Source: Fusicatenibacter saccharivorans (GTDB taxonomy: Bacteria > Bacillota > Clostridia > Lachnospirales > Lachnospiraceae). From it: a stretch of DNA of 64,000 bases. This document shows positions 16,489-25,769 of this stretch, piece by piece. How positions within the stretch are numbered: the first letter of the stretch is position 1; every line of letters begins with the position of its first letter. The position numbers and the translations under genes were made by a program. The notes under the pieces were generated by a model. The model ran no database searches. It saw only the letters and a program-made list of their open reading frames with translations, and was not told the DNA's origin. The stretch spans positions 26,392 to 90,391 of the forward strand of contig NZ_JAQEGR010000016.1 of assembly GCF_027667425.1 (NCBI RefSeq), in the 5' to 3' direction.

Positions 16489-16522
16489 AGAGAACTGCTC
16501 TGATGCGGCAGTTCTCTTTTTT
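16489..16522 (+). terminator. Rho-independent terminator of cysS
   Basis: A perfect 10-bp stem AGAGAACTGC / GCAGTTCTCT with a 9-nt loop, followed by a T-tract. Confidence 0.85.
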
Positions 16523-16570
16523 ATGCTTTTTCACCTGCTGCTTGCGGCTTCCTTCGGATGCAGGGCATCG

Positions 16571-16610
16571 AAAAAAAGACGGCATCCATTTTCCGGATAC
16601 CGCCTTTTTT
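16571..16610 (-). terminator. Terminator of serC-serA
   Basis: The stem GGCATCC / GGATACC (one mismatch, extended by GCC/GAC) is flanked by seven A and six T, so it can work on both strands. It lies 24 bp beyond the serA stop codon and faces the cysS terminator. Confidence 0.75.
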
Positions 16611-16633
16611 GTTTCTTTCGGATGGCTGTTTCT

Positions 16634-17797
16634 TTATTTAATAATACGAACCCTTAACACGCCGTCTACTGCTTCCAGCGCTTTTACGATCTCTTCTGTT
16701 GCTTCGCTTTCCAGATCCATCATGGTGTAAGCGTAATCGCCTTTACCTTTGTTTGTCATGTCGCTAATGTTGACACCGGCGTTACCCATAACGGTGGTAA
16801 ATGCACCCAGCATACCAGGAATATTCTTATGGCAGATGGTCACACGGCCTGCTCCTGTGCATACACCCATATCACAGTTCGGGAAGTTGACGGAGTTTTT
16901 GATGTTTCCGTTCTCCAGAAAATCACGGATTTCTTTAACTGCCATGACAGCACAGTTATCTTCGGATTCTTTGGTCGATGCTCCAAGATGCGGAGTAACG
17001 ATGGTTCCCTCTGCGCCGACTACCTTCGGGTTCGCAAAGTCAGTCACATATTTTTTCATTTTTCCGGCCTTTAATGCTTCCAGAACAGCATCCTCATCAA
17101 CCAGGAGGTCTCTTGCATAGTTCAGAAGAACCACGCCGTCTTTCATCTCATCGATCGCTGCCTTGTTAATCATACCTTTTGTGCTGTCCATCAGCGGAAC
17201 ATGGATGGTGATATAATCGCAGGTACGGTAGATATCTTCCACGTTCTGGATATGATGAATGTCACGGGACAGATTCCATGCCGCATCGACAGAAATGTAC
17301 GGATCGTATCCGTATACTTCCATGCCAAGATGGGTTGCTGCATTTGCTACAAGCTGACCGATCGCGCCAAGTCCGATGATACCGAGCTTCTTTCCGCTGA
17401 TCTCACAGCCGGCAAATTTCTTTTTCTGTTTTTCTGCTGTCTTTGCAATGTCGCCGTCTTCTTTGTCGCTCTTCACCCACTCAATACCGCCTGCGATATC
17501 GCGGGATGCAAGCAGCATGCCGGCAAGCACCAGCTCTTTGACGCCATTTGCATTGGCTCCCGGTGTGTTGAATACAACGATACCCTGCTCTGCGCAGTCG
17601 GCAAGCGGAATGTTATTGACACCGGCTCCTGCTCTTGCTACGGCAAGAATACTTTTCGGCAGCTCCATACCGTGCATGGCTGCACTTCTGACGAGAACCG
17701 CATCGGCTCCCTCCAGGCTTTCACTCTGCTGATAGTTTTCATTAAAATTTGCAAGGCCTACGCCTGCAATCGGATTTAAGCAATGATACTGAAACAT
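16634..17797 (-). CDS. serA: D-3-phosphoglycerate dehydrogenase
   Basis: First step of serine synthesis: oxidises 3-phosphoglycerate to 3-phosphohydroxypyruvate with NAD. The nucleotide-binding motif GLGAIG is at 142-147, the catalytic-region motif PHLGAST is present and a C-terminal ACT domain starts near 315. The length of 387 residues is the short ACT-only form. Its ATG shares one base with the serC stop (TAATG), so the two are translationally coupled. Confidence 0.96.
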   Translation of the reverse strand: MFQYHCLNPIAGVGLANFNENYQQSESLEGADAVLVRSAAMHGMELPKSILAVARAGAGVNNIPLADCAEQGIVVFNTPGANANGVKELVLAGMLLASRDIAGGIEWVKSDKEDGDIAKTAEKQKKKFAGCEISGKKLGIIGLGAIGQLVANAATHLGMEVYGYDPYISVDAAWNLSRDIHHIQNVEDIYRTCDYITIHVPLMDSTKGMINKAAIDEMKDGVVLLNYARDLLVDEDAVLEALKAGKMKKYVTDFANPKVVGAEGTIVTPHLGASTKESEDNCAVMAVKEIRDFLENGNIKNSVNFPNCDMGVCTGAGRVTICHKNIPGMLGAFTTVMGNAGVNISDMTNKGKGDYAYTMMDLESEATEEIVKALEAVDGVLRVRIIK

Positions 17798-18879
17798 TAG
17801 AGATTTTCCTCCTCGAACTTTTTCATGAAGGCTACGAGTGCTTCTACGCCTTCTTTCGACATTGCATTGTAGATGCTTGCACGCATACCGCCGACGGTAC
17901 GGTGACCTTTCAGGTTCTCAAGTCCGGCTTCTTTGGACTCTTTGACGAATTTGGCATCCAGATCTGCATTTCCGGTGATAAACGGAACGTTCATCAGAGA
18001 ACGGTCTTCCGGTACAACGGTTCCTTTGAAGAGCTTGCTCTGATCCAGGAAATCATACAGCAGTTTTGCTTTTTCTTCGTTGCGCTGTTTCATGACTTCC
18101 AGTCCGCCCATTTTCTTCAGCCATTTGAACACTTTGCCGCACATGTAGATGCAGTAGCAGTTCGGCGTGTTATACAGAGAGCCGGCATCTGCATGCGTTT
18201 TAAATTTCATCATGGTCGGTGTTCCCGGCAGGACATCGTCGGTAATCAGATCGTCACGGACAATGGAGATGACCATTCCGGCAGGTCCGATGTTTTTCTG
18301 GACACCGCCGTAGATGATGCCGTAATCGGAGACATTAACAGGTTCGGAGAGGAAACAGGAGGAGACATCTGCCACCAGGGTTTTGCCCTTGGTATTCGGC
18401 AGTTTTTTGTATTTGGTTCCGTAAATGGTGTTGTTTTCACAGATATAAACATAATCGGCATCCGGGCTGATCGGAAGATCGCTGCAGTCCGGGATGTAGG
18501 AAAATGTTTTATCCTCAGAGGAGGCAATTTTGTTTGCCTTTCCGTATTTCTGCGCCTCTGCATATGCTTTCTTTGCCCACTGTCCCGTTACGATGTAATC
18601 AGCGACACCGTTTTTCATCAGGTTCATCGGAATCATGGAAAACTGCAGGGAGGCACCGCCCTGAAGAAACAGAACTTTGTAATTTGACGGAATTCCCATC
18701 AGGTCACGAAGGTCTGCTTCTGCCTCATCGATGATATTCTGGAATACTTTGGAACGGTGGCTCATCTCCATGACGGACATGCCGCATCCGCGGTAATCCA
18801 GCATTTCCTCCTGGGCTTCTTTCAACACTTCCTCTGGCAGAACTGCCGGTCCTGCGGAAAAATTATAAACTCTGCTCAT
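17797..18879 (-). CDS. serC: Phosphoserine aminotransferase
   Basis: Second step of serine synthesis, a PLP-dependent transamination of 3-phosphohydroxypyruvate. 360 residues. The N-terminus reads NFSAGPAVLPEEVL and the PLP lysine motif is YGGVQKNIGPAG; both are diagnostic of SerC. It is the first gene of serC-serA. A perfect GTAATAC palindrome about 125 bp upstream could be an operator. The last enzyme of the pathway, SerB, is not in the window. Confidence 0.97.
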   Translation of the reverse strand: MSRVYNFSAGPAVLPEEVLKEAQEEMLDYRGCGMSVMEMSHRSKVFQNIIDEAEADLRDLMGIPSNYKVLFLQGGASLQFSMIPMNLMKNGVADYIVTGQWAKKAYAEAQKYGKANKIASSEDKTFSYIPDCSDLPISPDADYVYICENNTIYGTKYKKLPNTKGKTLVADVSSCFLSEPVNVSDYGIIYGGVQKNIGPAGMVISIVRDDLITDDVLPGTPTMMKFKTHADAGSLYNTPNCYCIYMCGKVFKWLKKMGGLEVMKQRNEEKAKLLYDFLDQSKLFKGTVVPEDRSLMNVPFITGNADLDAKFVKESKEAGLENLKGHRTVGGMRASIYNAMSKEGVEALVAFMKKFEEENL

Positions 18880-18917
18880 TTTTCATCCTCCTGTTTCTCT
18901 TGCTACTTTATATTACT

Positions 18918-18950
18918 GGAAAACCACCGTTCCTATGCCGGTGGTTTTCC
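18918..18950 (-). terminator. Hairpin after ilvB
   Basis: A perfect 12-bp stem GGAAAACCACCG / CGGTGGTTTTCC with a 9-nt loop lies between the ilvB stop and the serC start. The U-rich part is in the stem rather than after it, so termination may be partial. Confidence 0.55.
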
Positions 18951-19005
18951 TTGTAATCGTTTGTACCTGTATTGCAGTTTTTCTTACAAGTCTGCAATTC
19001 ATATG

Positions 19006-19020
19006 GTAATACGGTATTAC
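19006..19020. promoter_or_regulatory. Candidate operator palindrome upstream of serC
   Basis: GTAATAC-G-GTATTAC is a perfect 7-1-7 palindrome, nested in a wider GGTAA..TTACC pairing. It lies in the serC upstream region and downstream of ilvB. The binding protein is unknown. Confidence 0.4.
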
Positions 19021-19062
19021 TTTACCACGTTGAAACTATGATACCTCTTTGTTAGAAATATG

Positions 19063-20751
19063 TCAATCCTTTTCTTGTTCCTTTTTTGCCAGATCCTCTG
19101 CATCGAAGACATCCTCAATCGGTGCTCCGGCCGGAACCATCGGGAATACTTTTTCATCGCAGTCGATCCATACGTCGATCAGTGCCGGTTTTCCGCTCGC
19201 AATCGCCTCACGGATGGCAGGTCCCATCTCCTCTTTCTTCGTCACGCGGATGCCCTTTACGCCGAGCGCCTCAGCAACCTTGACAAAGTCCGCCTGATCC
19301 TGCAGAACAGTGTTGGAATACCGTTTTCCATAGAACAGTGTCTGCCACTGGCGTACCATACCGAGTACATGGTTGTTGACAACGACTTCGATCACCGGAA
19401 TGTTGTGTCTCGAAAGGGTTGCCAGTTCGTTCATATTCATGCGGAAGCAGCCGTCGCCTGCGATGTTGATAACGGTTTTGTCCGGGCGTCCCATTTTGGC
19501 GCCCATGGCAGCTCCAAGACCGAATCCCATGGTTCCAAGACCGCCGGAGGTTAAAAGGGTTCTCGGGCTCGTATACCGATAATACTGCGCCGCCCACATC
19601 TGATGCTGTCCGACATCGGTCGTGATGACAGCCTGGCCGTCGGTTGCCTTATAGATCTCCTCGATCACGAACGGTCCGGTAAGGCCTTCTTCATGCTTTA
19701 ACGGGAATTTTTCTTTCATTGCCTCGATTTCGGCAATCCACTCGTCATGATGCATCGGCTCCAGCTTCGCATTCAGGCGTTTTAAGACTTCTTTGACGTC
19801 TCCGATGATGCTCGACTCGACAACAACATTCTTGTTGATTTCTGCCGCATCTACATCGATCTGAACGATTTTTGCATTGTTTGCAAATTTTGCGGCGTTT
19901 CCGGTGACACGATCGGAAAATCTTGCACCGAGCACGATCAGCAGGTCGCACTTCGTCACGCCATAGTTCGATGTTTTTGTTCCGTGCATACCGAGCATAC
20001 CGGTGTACAGCTTATCGGTTCCCGGAAAAGCGCCTTTTCCCATCAGGGTATCGCAGACCGGCGCCTGTATATGGTGTGCCAGTTCACGCACTTCCTCGGC
20101 CGCACCGGAGATGATGCTGCCGCCGCCCACGAAAATATACGGTTTTTTCGACTCCCGGATCAGAGATACAACGTGATCCAGTCCTTCTTCTGTGATTTTT
20201 TCGGTAGACGGTGCGATTGCTTCCGGTGTCTTTGGCTCATATTCATACGTTGCCGCCGTGACATCTTTCGTGATATCCACCAGAACCGGGCCCGGTCTTC
20301 CGCTCTTTGCAATCGAAAACGCACGGCGCAGCGTGTCTGCGAGAACCGTGATATCTTTTACGATCACGCTGTATTTTGTGATCGGCATCGCAACGCCTGC
20401 AATGTCAATCTCCTGAAAGCTGTCTTTTCCAAGCAGTGCCTTTCCTACGTTGCAGGTGATGGCTACCATCGGGGTAGAATCCATGTAGGCAGTTGCAATT
20501 CCAGTGACAAGATTTGTCGCGCCAGGGCCGCTTGTTGCCATACATACGCCTGTTTTTCCGGTCGCACGCGCATACCCGTCTGCCGCATGGGCAGCACCCT
20601 GCTCGTGGGAGGTCAGGATGTGGTGGATTTCCGGATGACGGTAAAGCTCATCATAGATATTCAAAATCGTTCCCCCCGGATAGCCGAACACGGTGTCCAC
20701 GCCCTGCTCCTTCAGGCACTCAATAACAATCTGTGATCCAGTTAATTCCAT
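19063..20751 (-). CDS. ilvB: Acetolactate synthase, catalytic subunit
   Basis: ThDP- and FAD-dependent first common step of valine, leucine and isoleucine synthesis. The N-terminus has VFGYPGGTILNIYDEL and the catalytic Glu region HEQGAAHAADGYARA. The ThDP motif runs GDGCFRMNMNEL to VVNN near the C-terminus. 562 residues is normal. The small regulatory subunit (IlvN/IlvH) is not adjacent. It is the last gene of leuB-ilvD-ilvB, with a hairpin in the 95-bp gap after ilvD. Confidence 0.96.
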   Translation of the reverse strand: MELTGSQIVIECLKEQGVDTVFGYPGGTILNIYDELYRHPEIHHILTSHEQGAAHAADGYARATGKTGVCMATSGPGATNLVTGIATAYMDSTPMVAITCNVGKALLGKDSFQEIDIAGVAMPITKYSVIVKDITVLADTLRRAFSIAKSGRPGPVLVDITKDVTAATYEYEPKTPEAIAPSTEKITEEGLDHVVSLIRESKKPYIFVGGGSIISGAAEEVRELAHHIQAPVCDTLMGKGAFPGTDKLYTGMLGMHGTKTSNYGVTKCDLLIVLGARFSDRVTGNAAKFANNAKIVQIDVDAAEINKNVVVESSIIGDVKEVLKRLNAKLEPMHHDEWIAEIEAMKEKFPLKHEEGLTGPFVIEEIYKATDGQAVITTDVGQHQMWAAQYYRYTSPRTLLTSGGLGTMGFGLGAAMGAKMGRPDKTVINIAGDGCFRMNMNELATLSRHNIPVIEVVVNNHVLGMVRQWQTLFYGKRYSNTVLQDQADFVKVAEALGVKGIRVTKKEEMGPAIREAIASGKPALIDVWIDCDEKVFPMVPAGAPIEDVFDAEDLAKKEQEKD

Positions 20752-20793
20752 GTCTGTATGATTCCTTCCTTATCTTTTGGCTTTGTGTATGAA

Positions 20794-20832
20794 ATCAGCC
20801 ATCCGATGAAAATGCACGTTCGGACGGCTGAT
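20794..20832 (-). other. Hairpin between ilvD and ilvB
   Basis: The stem ATCAGCC-A-TCCGA / TTCGGA-C-GGCTGAT closes a loop of about 12 nt. On the transcribed minus strand no U-tract follows, so it is more likely a processing or stability element than a full terminator. Confidence 0.5.
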
Positions 20833-20846
20833 ATGATTTTTTTCTA

Positions 20847-22508
20847 TTAGAACTCCAGAATGGCTCCCTTATTTGCGCTGGAAACCATCTTTGCGTAGCG
20901 TTTCAGATAGCCTGTGGTTACTTTCGGCTCTCTCGGAGTCCATGCAGCTTTTCTGCGTGCCAGCTCTTCATCCGATACGGCAAGCTCCAGCTTGTGCTCC
21001 GGAATATTGATGCGGATCAGGTCGCCTTCCTCAACGAGCGCGATCGGACCGCCTTCTGCTGCCTCAGGGCTGACATGGCCGATGGATGCACCGCGGGATG
21101 CGCCGGAGAAACGGCCGTCTGTAATCAGAGCTACGGAAGAGCCAAGTCCCATACCTGCAATCGCAGAGGTCGGATTCAACATCTCACGCATACCAGGACC
21201 TCCCTTTGGTCCCTCATAACGGATGACAACAACGTCGCCTGCCACAATCTTGCCGCCGCGGATTGCCTCGATGGCATCCTCCTCACAGTCGAAGACTCTG
21301 GCCGGTCCTTCGTGAACCTGCATCTCCGGTACAACGGCAGAACGTTTGACGACTGCGGTATCCGGTGCCAGGTTTCCTTTCAGGACAGCAATACCGCCGG
21401 TCTTGCTGTATGGATTTTCTACCGGACGGATGATCTCCGGGTTTTTGTTGACACAGCCTTTGATATTCTCGCCAACGGTCTTTCCGGTTGCGGTCATGCA
21501 CTCGGTGTGCAGAAGTCCTAGTTTATTCAGCTCGTTCATAACGGCATAAACACCGCCGGCCTCGTTCAGCTCCTCGATGTAGTGGTATCCTGCCGGAGCC
21601 AGATGGCAGAGGTTCGGGGTCTTCTCACTGATGGCATTTGCCATCTCCGGATTCAGCTCTACGCCTGCCTCATGCGCGATGGCCGGCAGATGCAGCATAC
21701 TGTTGGTGGAACATCCAAGTGCCATATCGACGGTCAGAGCATTTAAGAATGCTTCTTTTGTCATAATGTCTCTTGGACGGATATTCTGTTTTAACAGCTC
21801 CATAACCTGCATACCGGCTCTCTTGGCCAGGCGCAGACGCTCGGAATATACGGCCGGAATCGTTCCGTTTCCTTTCAAGCCCATGCCGAGAACCTCGGTC
21901 AGACAGTTCATGCTGTTTGCCGTGTACATACCGGAGCAGGAACCGCAGGTCGGGCATGCATTGCACTCAAAATCATAAACATCTTCCTCTGTCATAGTTC
22001 CGGCTGCGTAGGATCCAACCGCCTCGAACATGCTGGAAAGACTTCTCTTCTCACCTTTTACATGGCCGGCAAGCATCGGACCGCCGCTGACAAATACGGT
22101 CGGAACATTGACTCTTGCTGCTGCCATCAAAAGGCCAGGTACGTTCTTATCACAGTTCGGGATACATACCAGTGCATCAAACTGGTGAGCCATTGCCATA
22201 CACTCGGTGGAATCGGCGATCAGGTCACGGGTAACGAGGGAATATTTCATTCCGATGTGGCCCATGGCAATACCGTCACAGACTGCAATGGCCGGGAACA
22301 CGATCGGTGTTCCGCCTGCCATGGCAACGCCCATTTTTACAGCTTCTGTAATTTTATCCAGGTTCATATGACCCGGTACGATCTCATTGTAGGAGCTTAC
22401 AATTCCTACGAGCGGTTTTTTCATTTCTTCTTCGGTCAGACCCAGCGCACGCATCAGAGAACGCTGTGGCGCCTGTGCGATTCCTTTTTTTACAGCATCA
22501 CTTCTCAT
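20847..22508 (-). CDS. ilvD: Dihydroxy-acid dehydratase
   Basis: Fourth step of branched-chain amino-acid synthesis, an iron-sulfur dehydratase. 553 residues. The cluster and active-site cysteines appear in PNCDKNVPG and CNACPTCGSCSGMYTANSM, and the C-terminal GRFSGASRG motif is present. It sits 30 bp after leuB and upstream of ilvB in one operon. Confidence 0.97.
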   Translation of the reverse strand: MRSDAVKKGIAQAPQRSLMRALGLTEEEMKKPLVGIVSSYNEIVPGHMNLDKITEAVKMGVAMAGGTPIVFPAIAVCDGIAMGHIGMKYSLVTRDLIADSTECMAMAHQFDALVCIPNCDKNVPGLLMAAARVNVPTVFVSGGPMLAGHVKGEKRSLSSMFEAVGSYAAGTMTEEDVYDFECNACPTCGSCSGMYTANSMNCLTEVLGMGLKGNGTIPAVYSERLRLAKRAGMQVMELLKQNIRPRDIMTKEAFLNALTVDMALGCSTNSMLHLPAIAHEAGVELNPEMANAISEKTPNLCHLAPAGYHYIEELNEAGGVYAVMNELNKLGLLHTECMTATGKTVGENIKGCVNKNPEIIRPVENPYSKTGGIAVLKGNLAPDTAVVKRSAVVPEMQVHEGPARVFDCEEDAIEAIRGGKIVAGDVVVIRYEGPKGGPGMREMLNPTSAIAGMGLGSSVALITDGRFSGASRGASIGHVSPEAAEGGPIALVEEGDLIRINIPEHKLELAVSDEELARRKAAWTPREPKVTTGYLKRYAKMVSSANKGAILEF

Positions 22509-22538
22509 GATTTTTTCCTCTTTTCTTATCTTACAGTT

Positions 22539-23624
22539 TTATGCCAGTGCTTTTACCAGCAGATCTCCCATTTCGGATGTAGATACCTGGGTACATCCCT
22601 CAGACATAATGTCTACGGTGCGGTATCCGTCTTTTAAAATTTTCTGTACAGCATTTTCGACTGCCTCTGCCTCCTGATCGAGATCCAGGGAATAGCGGAG
22701 CATCATGGCTGCGGACAGAACCGTTGCAATCGGGTTTGCGATGTTCTTTCCTGCGATGTCCGGTGCAGAGCCGTGGCTTGGCTCGTACAGACCAAATTTT
22801 GTCTCGTTCAGGCTGGCGGAAGAAAGCATTCCGATCGAGCCTGCTACCATACTTGCCTCATCGGAAAGAATATCTCCGAACATGTTCTCGGTCAGAACGA
22901 CGTCAAACTGGCACGGATTGTGGACGATCTGCATCGCACAGTTGTCGACCAGCATATGCTCTAAGGTAACTTCCGGGTAATCTTTTGCAACATCCTCTAC
23001 CACGGATCTCCACAGACGGGAGGAATCGAGAACGTTTGCTTTATCTACACTCGTTACTTTTTTCTTTCTCTTCATGGCGATGTCGAATGCACGGATTGCA
23101 ATGCGGCGGATTTCGGTCTCGCTGTAGGTCAGCGTATCGGTTGCTTTCCGGATGCCGTTTTCTTCTACAGTGCTGCGCTCTCCAAAGTACAGGCCGCCGG
23201 TCAGCTCACGCATAATCAGCATGTCGAAGCCCTCGCCGATGATCTCTTCTTTTAACGGGCAGGCATCTTTCAATTCCTGATACAGGTAAGCCGGACGCAG
23301 GTTTGCAAACAGACCTAACGATTTCCGGATTTTTAAGAGTCCTGCCTCCGGGCGCTTGTCCGGGCTTAATTTGTACCATGGGGATGTTTTTGCATCTCCT
23401 CCGATGGAGCCCATCAGGACAGCGTCGCATTTCTTTGCTTCTTCTATGGTTTCATCTGTCAGCGGCACGCCGTGCACATCAATGGAGGCTCCGCCCAGCA
23501 GAAGGTTGGTATATTCAAACTTATGTCCATATTTCTCGCAGACAGCGTCCAGAACTTTTTTTGCTTCCTTTACAATTTCCGGTCCGATTCCGTCACCGTG
23601 AATTAATCCAATACGGTATTCCAT
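22539..23624 (-). CDS. leuB: 3-isopropylmalate dehydrogenase
   Basis: NAD-dependent oxidative decarboxylation of 3-isopropylmalate in leucine synthesis. 361 residues. Typical motifs: HGDGIGPEIV at the N-terminus, MRELTGGLYFG, and HGSAPDIAGKNIANP for cofactor binding. It is the first gene of the branched-chain operon, behind a clear promoter. LeuA, LeuC and LeuD are not next to it. The 60-nt leader shows no attenuator. Confidence 0.97.
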   Translation of the reverse strand: MEYRIGLIHGDGIGPEIVKEAKKVLDAVCEKYGHKFEYTNLLLGGASIDVHGVPLTDETIEEAKKCDAVLMGSIGGDAKTSPWYKLSPDKRPEAGLLKIRKSLGLFANLRPAYLYQELKDACPLKEEIIGEGFDMLIMRELTGGLYFGERSTVEENGIRKATDTLTYSETEIRRIAIRAFDIAMKRKKKVTSVDKANVLDSSRLWRSVVEDVAKDYPEVTLEHMLVDNCAMQIVHNPCQFDVVLTENMFGDILSDEASMVAGSIGMLSSASLNETKFGLYEPSHGSAPDIAGKNIANPIATVLSAAMMLRYSLDLDQEAEAVENAVQKILKDGYRTVDIMSEGCTQVSTSEMGDLLVKALA

Positions 23625-23691
23625 ATCTTTCTCCCTCTTTTCTTCCGGCTGAAAAACCGTTCTATTTTCTCTGCGTCTATAGCATTTCTAA

Positions 23692-23720
23692 ATTATACGC
23701 CATTTTTCCGGTAATTTCAA
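23692..23720 (-). promoter_or_regulatory. Sigma-A promoter of leuB-ilvD-ilvB
   Basis: On the minus strand TTGAAA (23715-23720), 17 bp, TATAAT (23692-23697). It lies about 70 bp before the leuB ATG. Confidence 0.8.
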
Positions 23721-23842
23721 CACGAAATTTCTTTGCATCGGACGAAACGCAATAATCTTTTTGCTTTTTTGCCATTTAAAAGAAAAATACGCGGCATTTT
23801 TCCCCGTTTTCGCCGTGTTCCGCCGAAGAAGTTTCGGGGGCG

Positions 23843-23885
23843 AAAAAAACGCAGGCATTCGTTCTTTTTGAATACCTGCGTTTTT
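23843..23885 (-). terminator. Terminator of tgt-yajC
   Basis: The stem CGCAGGCATTC / GAATACCTGCG (one mismatch) is flanked by A7 and T5. It starts 23 bp after the yajC stop codon and can act in both directions. Confidence 0.85.
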
Positions 23886-23907
23886 CCTGGCTTTTCGCCG
23901 TGTGAAA

Positions 23908-24252
23908 TTATTTTTTCTTTTCTGTTTTCTCTTCAACGACTGCTGTCTCCGGTTTTTCAACCTCTGTGATGGCTGTTTTGCGCATCGGGATACGGCAGTT
24001 TTTGTTGTTTCCGAACTCTACGATGACATCGTCGTCTGTGATATCGATGACTACGCCGTAGAAACCGCTTGTTGTGATGACTGCATCGCCGACTGCGAGG
24101 TCATTCAGCATTGCCTGCAGTTTTTTCTGCTCTTTCTTCTGCGGGCGGATCATTAAGAAATACATCATACCGAACATGATGACCAGCCACATAATTAACA
24201 TACCAGTGCTCATCACACCGCTGTTTGCTGCTGTTGTTGTTGCTAAAAACAT
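23908..24252 (-). CDS. yajC: Preprotein translocase accessory protein YajC
   Basis: Small single-span membrane protein that associates with SecDF of the Sec translocase. 114 residues. One membrane helix at about 15-35 (MLIMWLVIMFGMMYFLMIRP), then QKKEQKKLQAMLNDLAVGD and the conserved VITTSGFYGVV region. The start at 24252 follows AGGAGG. A longer in-frame start at 24300 adds residues with no similarity. As in many Clostridia it follows tgt; secDF does not follow here. Confidence 0.95.
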   Translation of the reverse strand: MFLATTTAANSGVMSTGMLIMWLVIMFGMMYFLMIRPQKKEQKKLQAMLNDLAVGDAVITTSGFYGVVIDITDDDVIVEFGNNKNCRIPMRKTAITEVEKPETAVVEEKTEKKK

Positions 24253-24375
24253 TTTCTTTCCTCCTGTTATTCGAGAGTACATCCCGTTCTTTAGACACAC
24301 CTATCATAATACACAATCCGGAACCGATGGGCAAGTCTTTTTCGGATATTTTCCAAAGATTTCATACTTTCCCGA

Positions 24376-25512
24376 TTACTTTTTGTCGTATTCCTCAAAT
24401 CCTGCGAGTTTTGCCCGTTTGTAGGAAGCAAAATTGCCCTCGTCCAGCGCGGTCCGGATTTCTGTCATCATATTGTTGTAGAAATACAGGTTGTGCAGAA
24501 CACAGAGCCGCATGCCGAGCATCTCTTTTGCTTTCAGCAGATGACGGATGTAGGCTCTGCTGTAGTGACGGCACGCCGGGCACTGGCAGCCTTCCTCGAT
24601 CGGACGCGGATCCAATTCGTATTTCTGGTTGAACAAATTCATTTTTCCATGATTTGTATAAACGTGACCGTGACGTCCGTTCCGGCTCGGATATACACAG
24701 TCGAAGAAATCAACGCCGCGCTCTACACCCTCGAGAATATTGGCCGGTGTTCCGACACCCATCAGATATGTCGGTTTTTCTTTTGGCAGATACGGAACCA
24801 CTTCATCGAGAATATGATACATCTCCTCGTGTGTCTCTCCTACCGCAAGACCGCCGACGGCATATCCGTCAAGACCCATCTCGGAAATCCGTTTTGCATG
24901 ATCGATACGGATATCTTCATAGATTGCTCCCTGATTGATACCAAACAGCAGCTGGTGCTTGTTGATGGTATCCTCTCTCTGGTTCAGTTCCTGCATTTTA
25001 TCCTTGCATCGCTGCAGCCATCTTGTCGTACGGTCCACGGAATTCTGCACATAACGGCGGTCCGCCACACTCGATGGGCACTCGTCGAAGGCCATCGCAA
25101 TCGTGGATGCCAGGTTGGACTGAATCTGCATACTCTCCTCCGGTCCCATGAAGATCTTTCTTCCGTCTACGTGGGAGTGGAAATAAACTCCCTCCTCCTT
25201 GATTTTCCGAAGGCCTGCAAGAGAGAATACCTGGAATCCGCCGGAGTCGGTCAGGATCGGTTTATCCCAGACCATAAACTTGTGGAGTCCGCCCATCTTC
25301 TTTACAACCTCATCGCCCGGACGCACGTGGAGGTGGTACGTGTTGGAGAGCTCTACCTGCGTGCCGATCTGCTGGAGATCCTCAGTGGAAACGGCTCCCT
25401 TGATCGCTGCCGCGGTTCCGACATTCATGAATACCGGCGTCTCGATATTGCCGTGCACGGTTTCCATGTGGGCGCGCTTCGCTCTTCCTTCCATTTTCAG
25501 AATTTTATACAT
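24376..25512 (-). CDS. tgt: Queuine tRNA-ribosyltransferase
   Basis: Exchanges guanine-34 for the queuosine precursor in GUN-anticodon tRNAs. The nucleophile region TDSGGFQVFSL and the catalytic MGVGTPANILEGVERGVDFFDC segment are present. So is the zinc site CQCPACRHYSRAYIRHLL with a following His. About 378 residues. The ATG at 25512 is 7-10 nt after AAAGGATGA. An ATG four codons upstream sits directly against the Shine-Dalgarno and is less likely. It forms an operon with yajC. Confidence 0.96.
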   Translation of the reverse strand: MYKILKMEGRAKRAHMETVHGNIETPVFMNVGTAAAIKGAVSTEDLQQIGTQVELSNTYHLHVRPGDEVVKKMGGLHKFMVWDKPILTDSGGFQVFSLAGLRKIKEEGVYFHSHVDGRKIFMGPEESMQIQSNLASTIAMAFDECPSSVADRRYVQNSVDRTTRWLQRCKDKMQELNQREDTINKHQLLFGINQGAIYEDIRIDHAKRISEMGLDGYAVGGLAVGETHEEMYHILDEVVPYLPKEKPTYLMGVGTPANILEGVERGVDFFDCVYPSRNGRHGHVYTNHGKMNLFNQKYELDPRPIEEGCQCPACRHYSRAYIRHLLKAKEMLGMRLCVLHNLYFYNNMMTEIRTALDEGNFASYKRAKLAGFEEYDKK

Positions 25513-25575
25513 AACGCTTTTCATCCTTTCTCATGATCCCTGCCGCCTGTTTTTCATACAGGGCATACTATTTTT

Positions 25576-25604
25576 AGTATACAGGCAAAACCCGTTTTTG
25601 ACAA
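25576..25604 (-). promoter_or_regulatory. Sigma-A promoter of tgt-yajC
   Basis: TTGTCA (25599-25604), 17 bp, TATACT (25576-25581) on the minus strand, about 65 bp before the tgt start. Confidence 0.7.
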
Positions 25605-25701
25605 TGCCTGAATTTTCTTTTTTCTGCCTTTTTCCCTCCTGGTTTCTCCATTTTTCACAAGGGCTTTATACTTTTTTCATAAGACATCGCCTTTTTTCCA
25701 A

Positions 25702-25730
25702 TTGTATTTCCTTATTTTTTGTCGTATAAT
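25702..25730 (+). promoter_or_regulatory. Promoter of the dehydratase-activase gene
   Basis: A perfect -10 TATAAT (25725-25730) with a weak -35 TTGTAT (25702-25707) at 17 bp. The ATG follows about 40 bp downstream behind AAAGGAG. Confidence 0.6.
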
Positions 25731-25769
25731 GGGTTGAGATTGTTTCTTATTATAAAAGGAGTTTGATTC

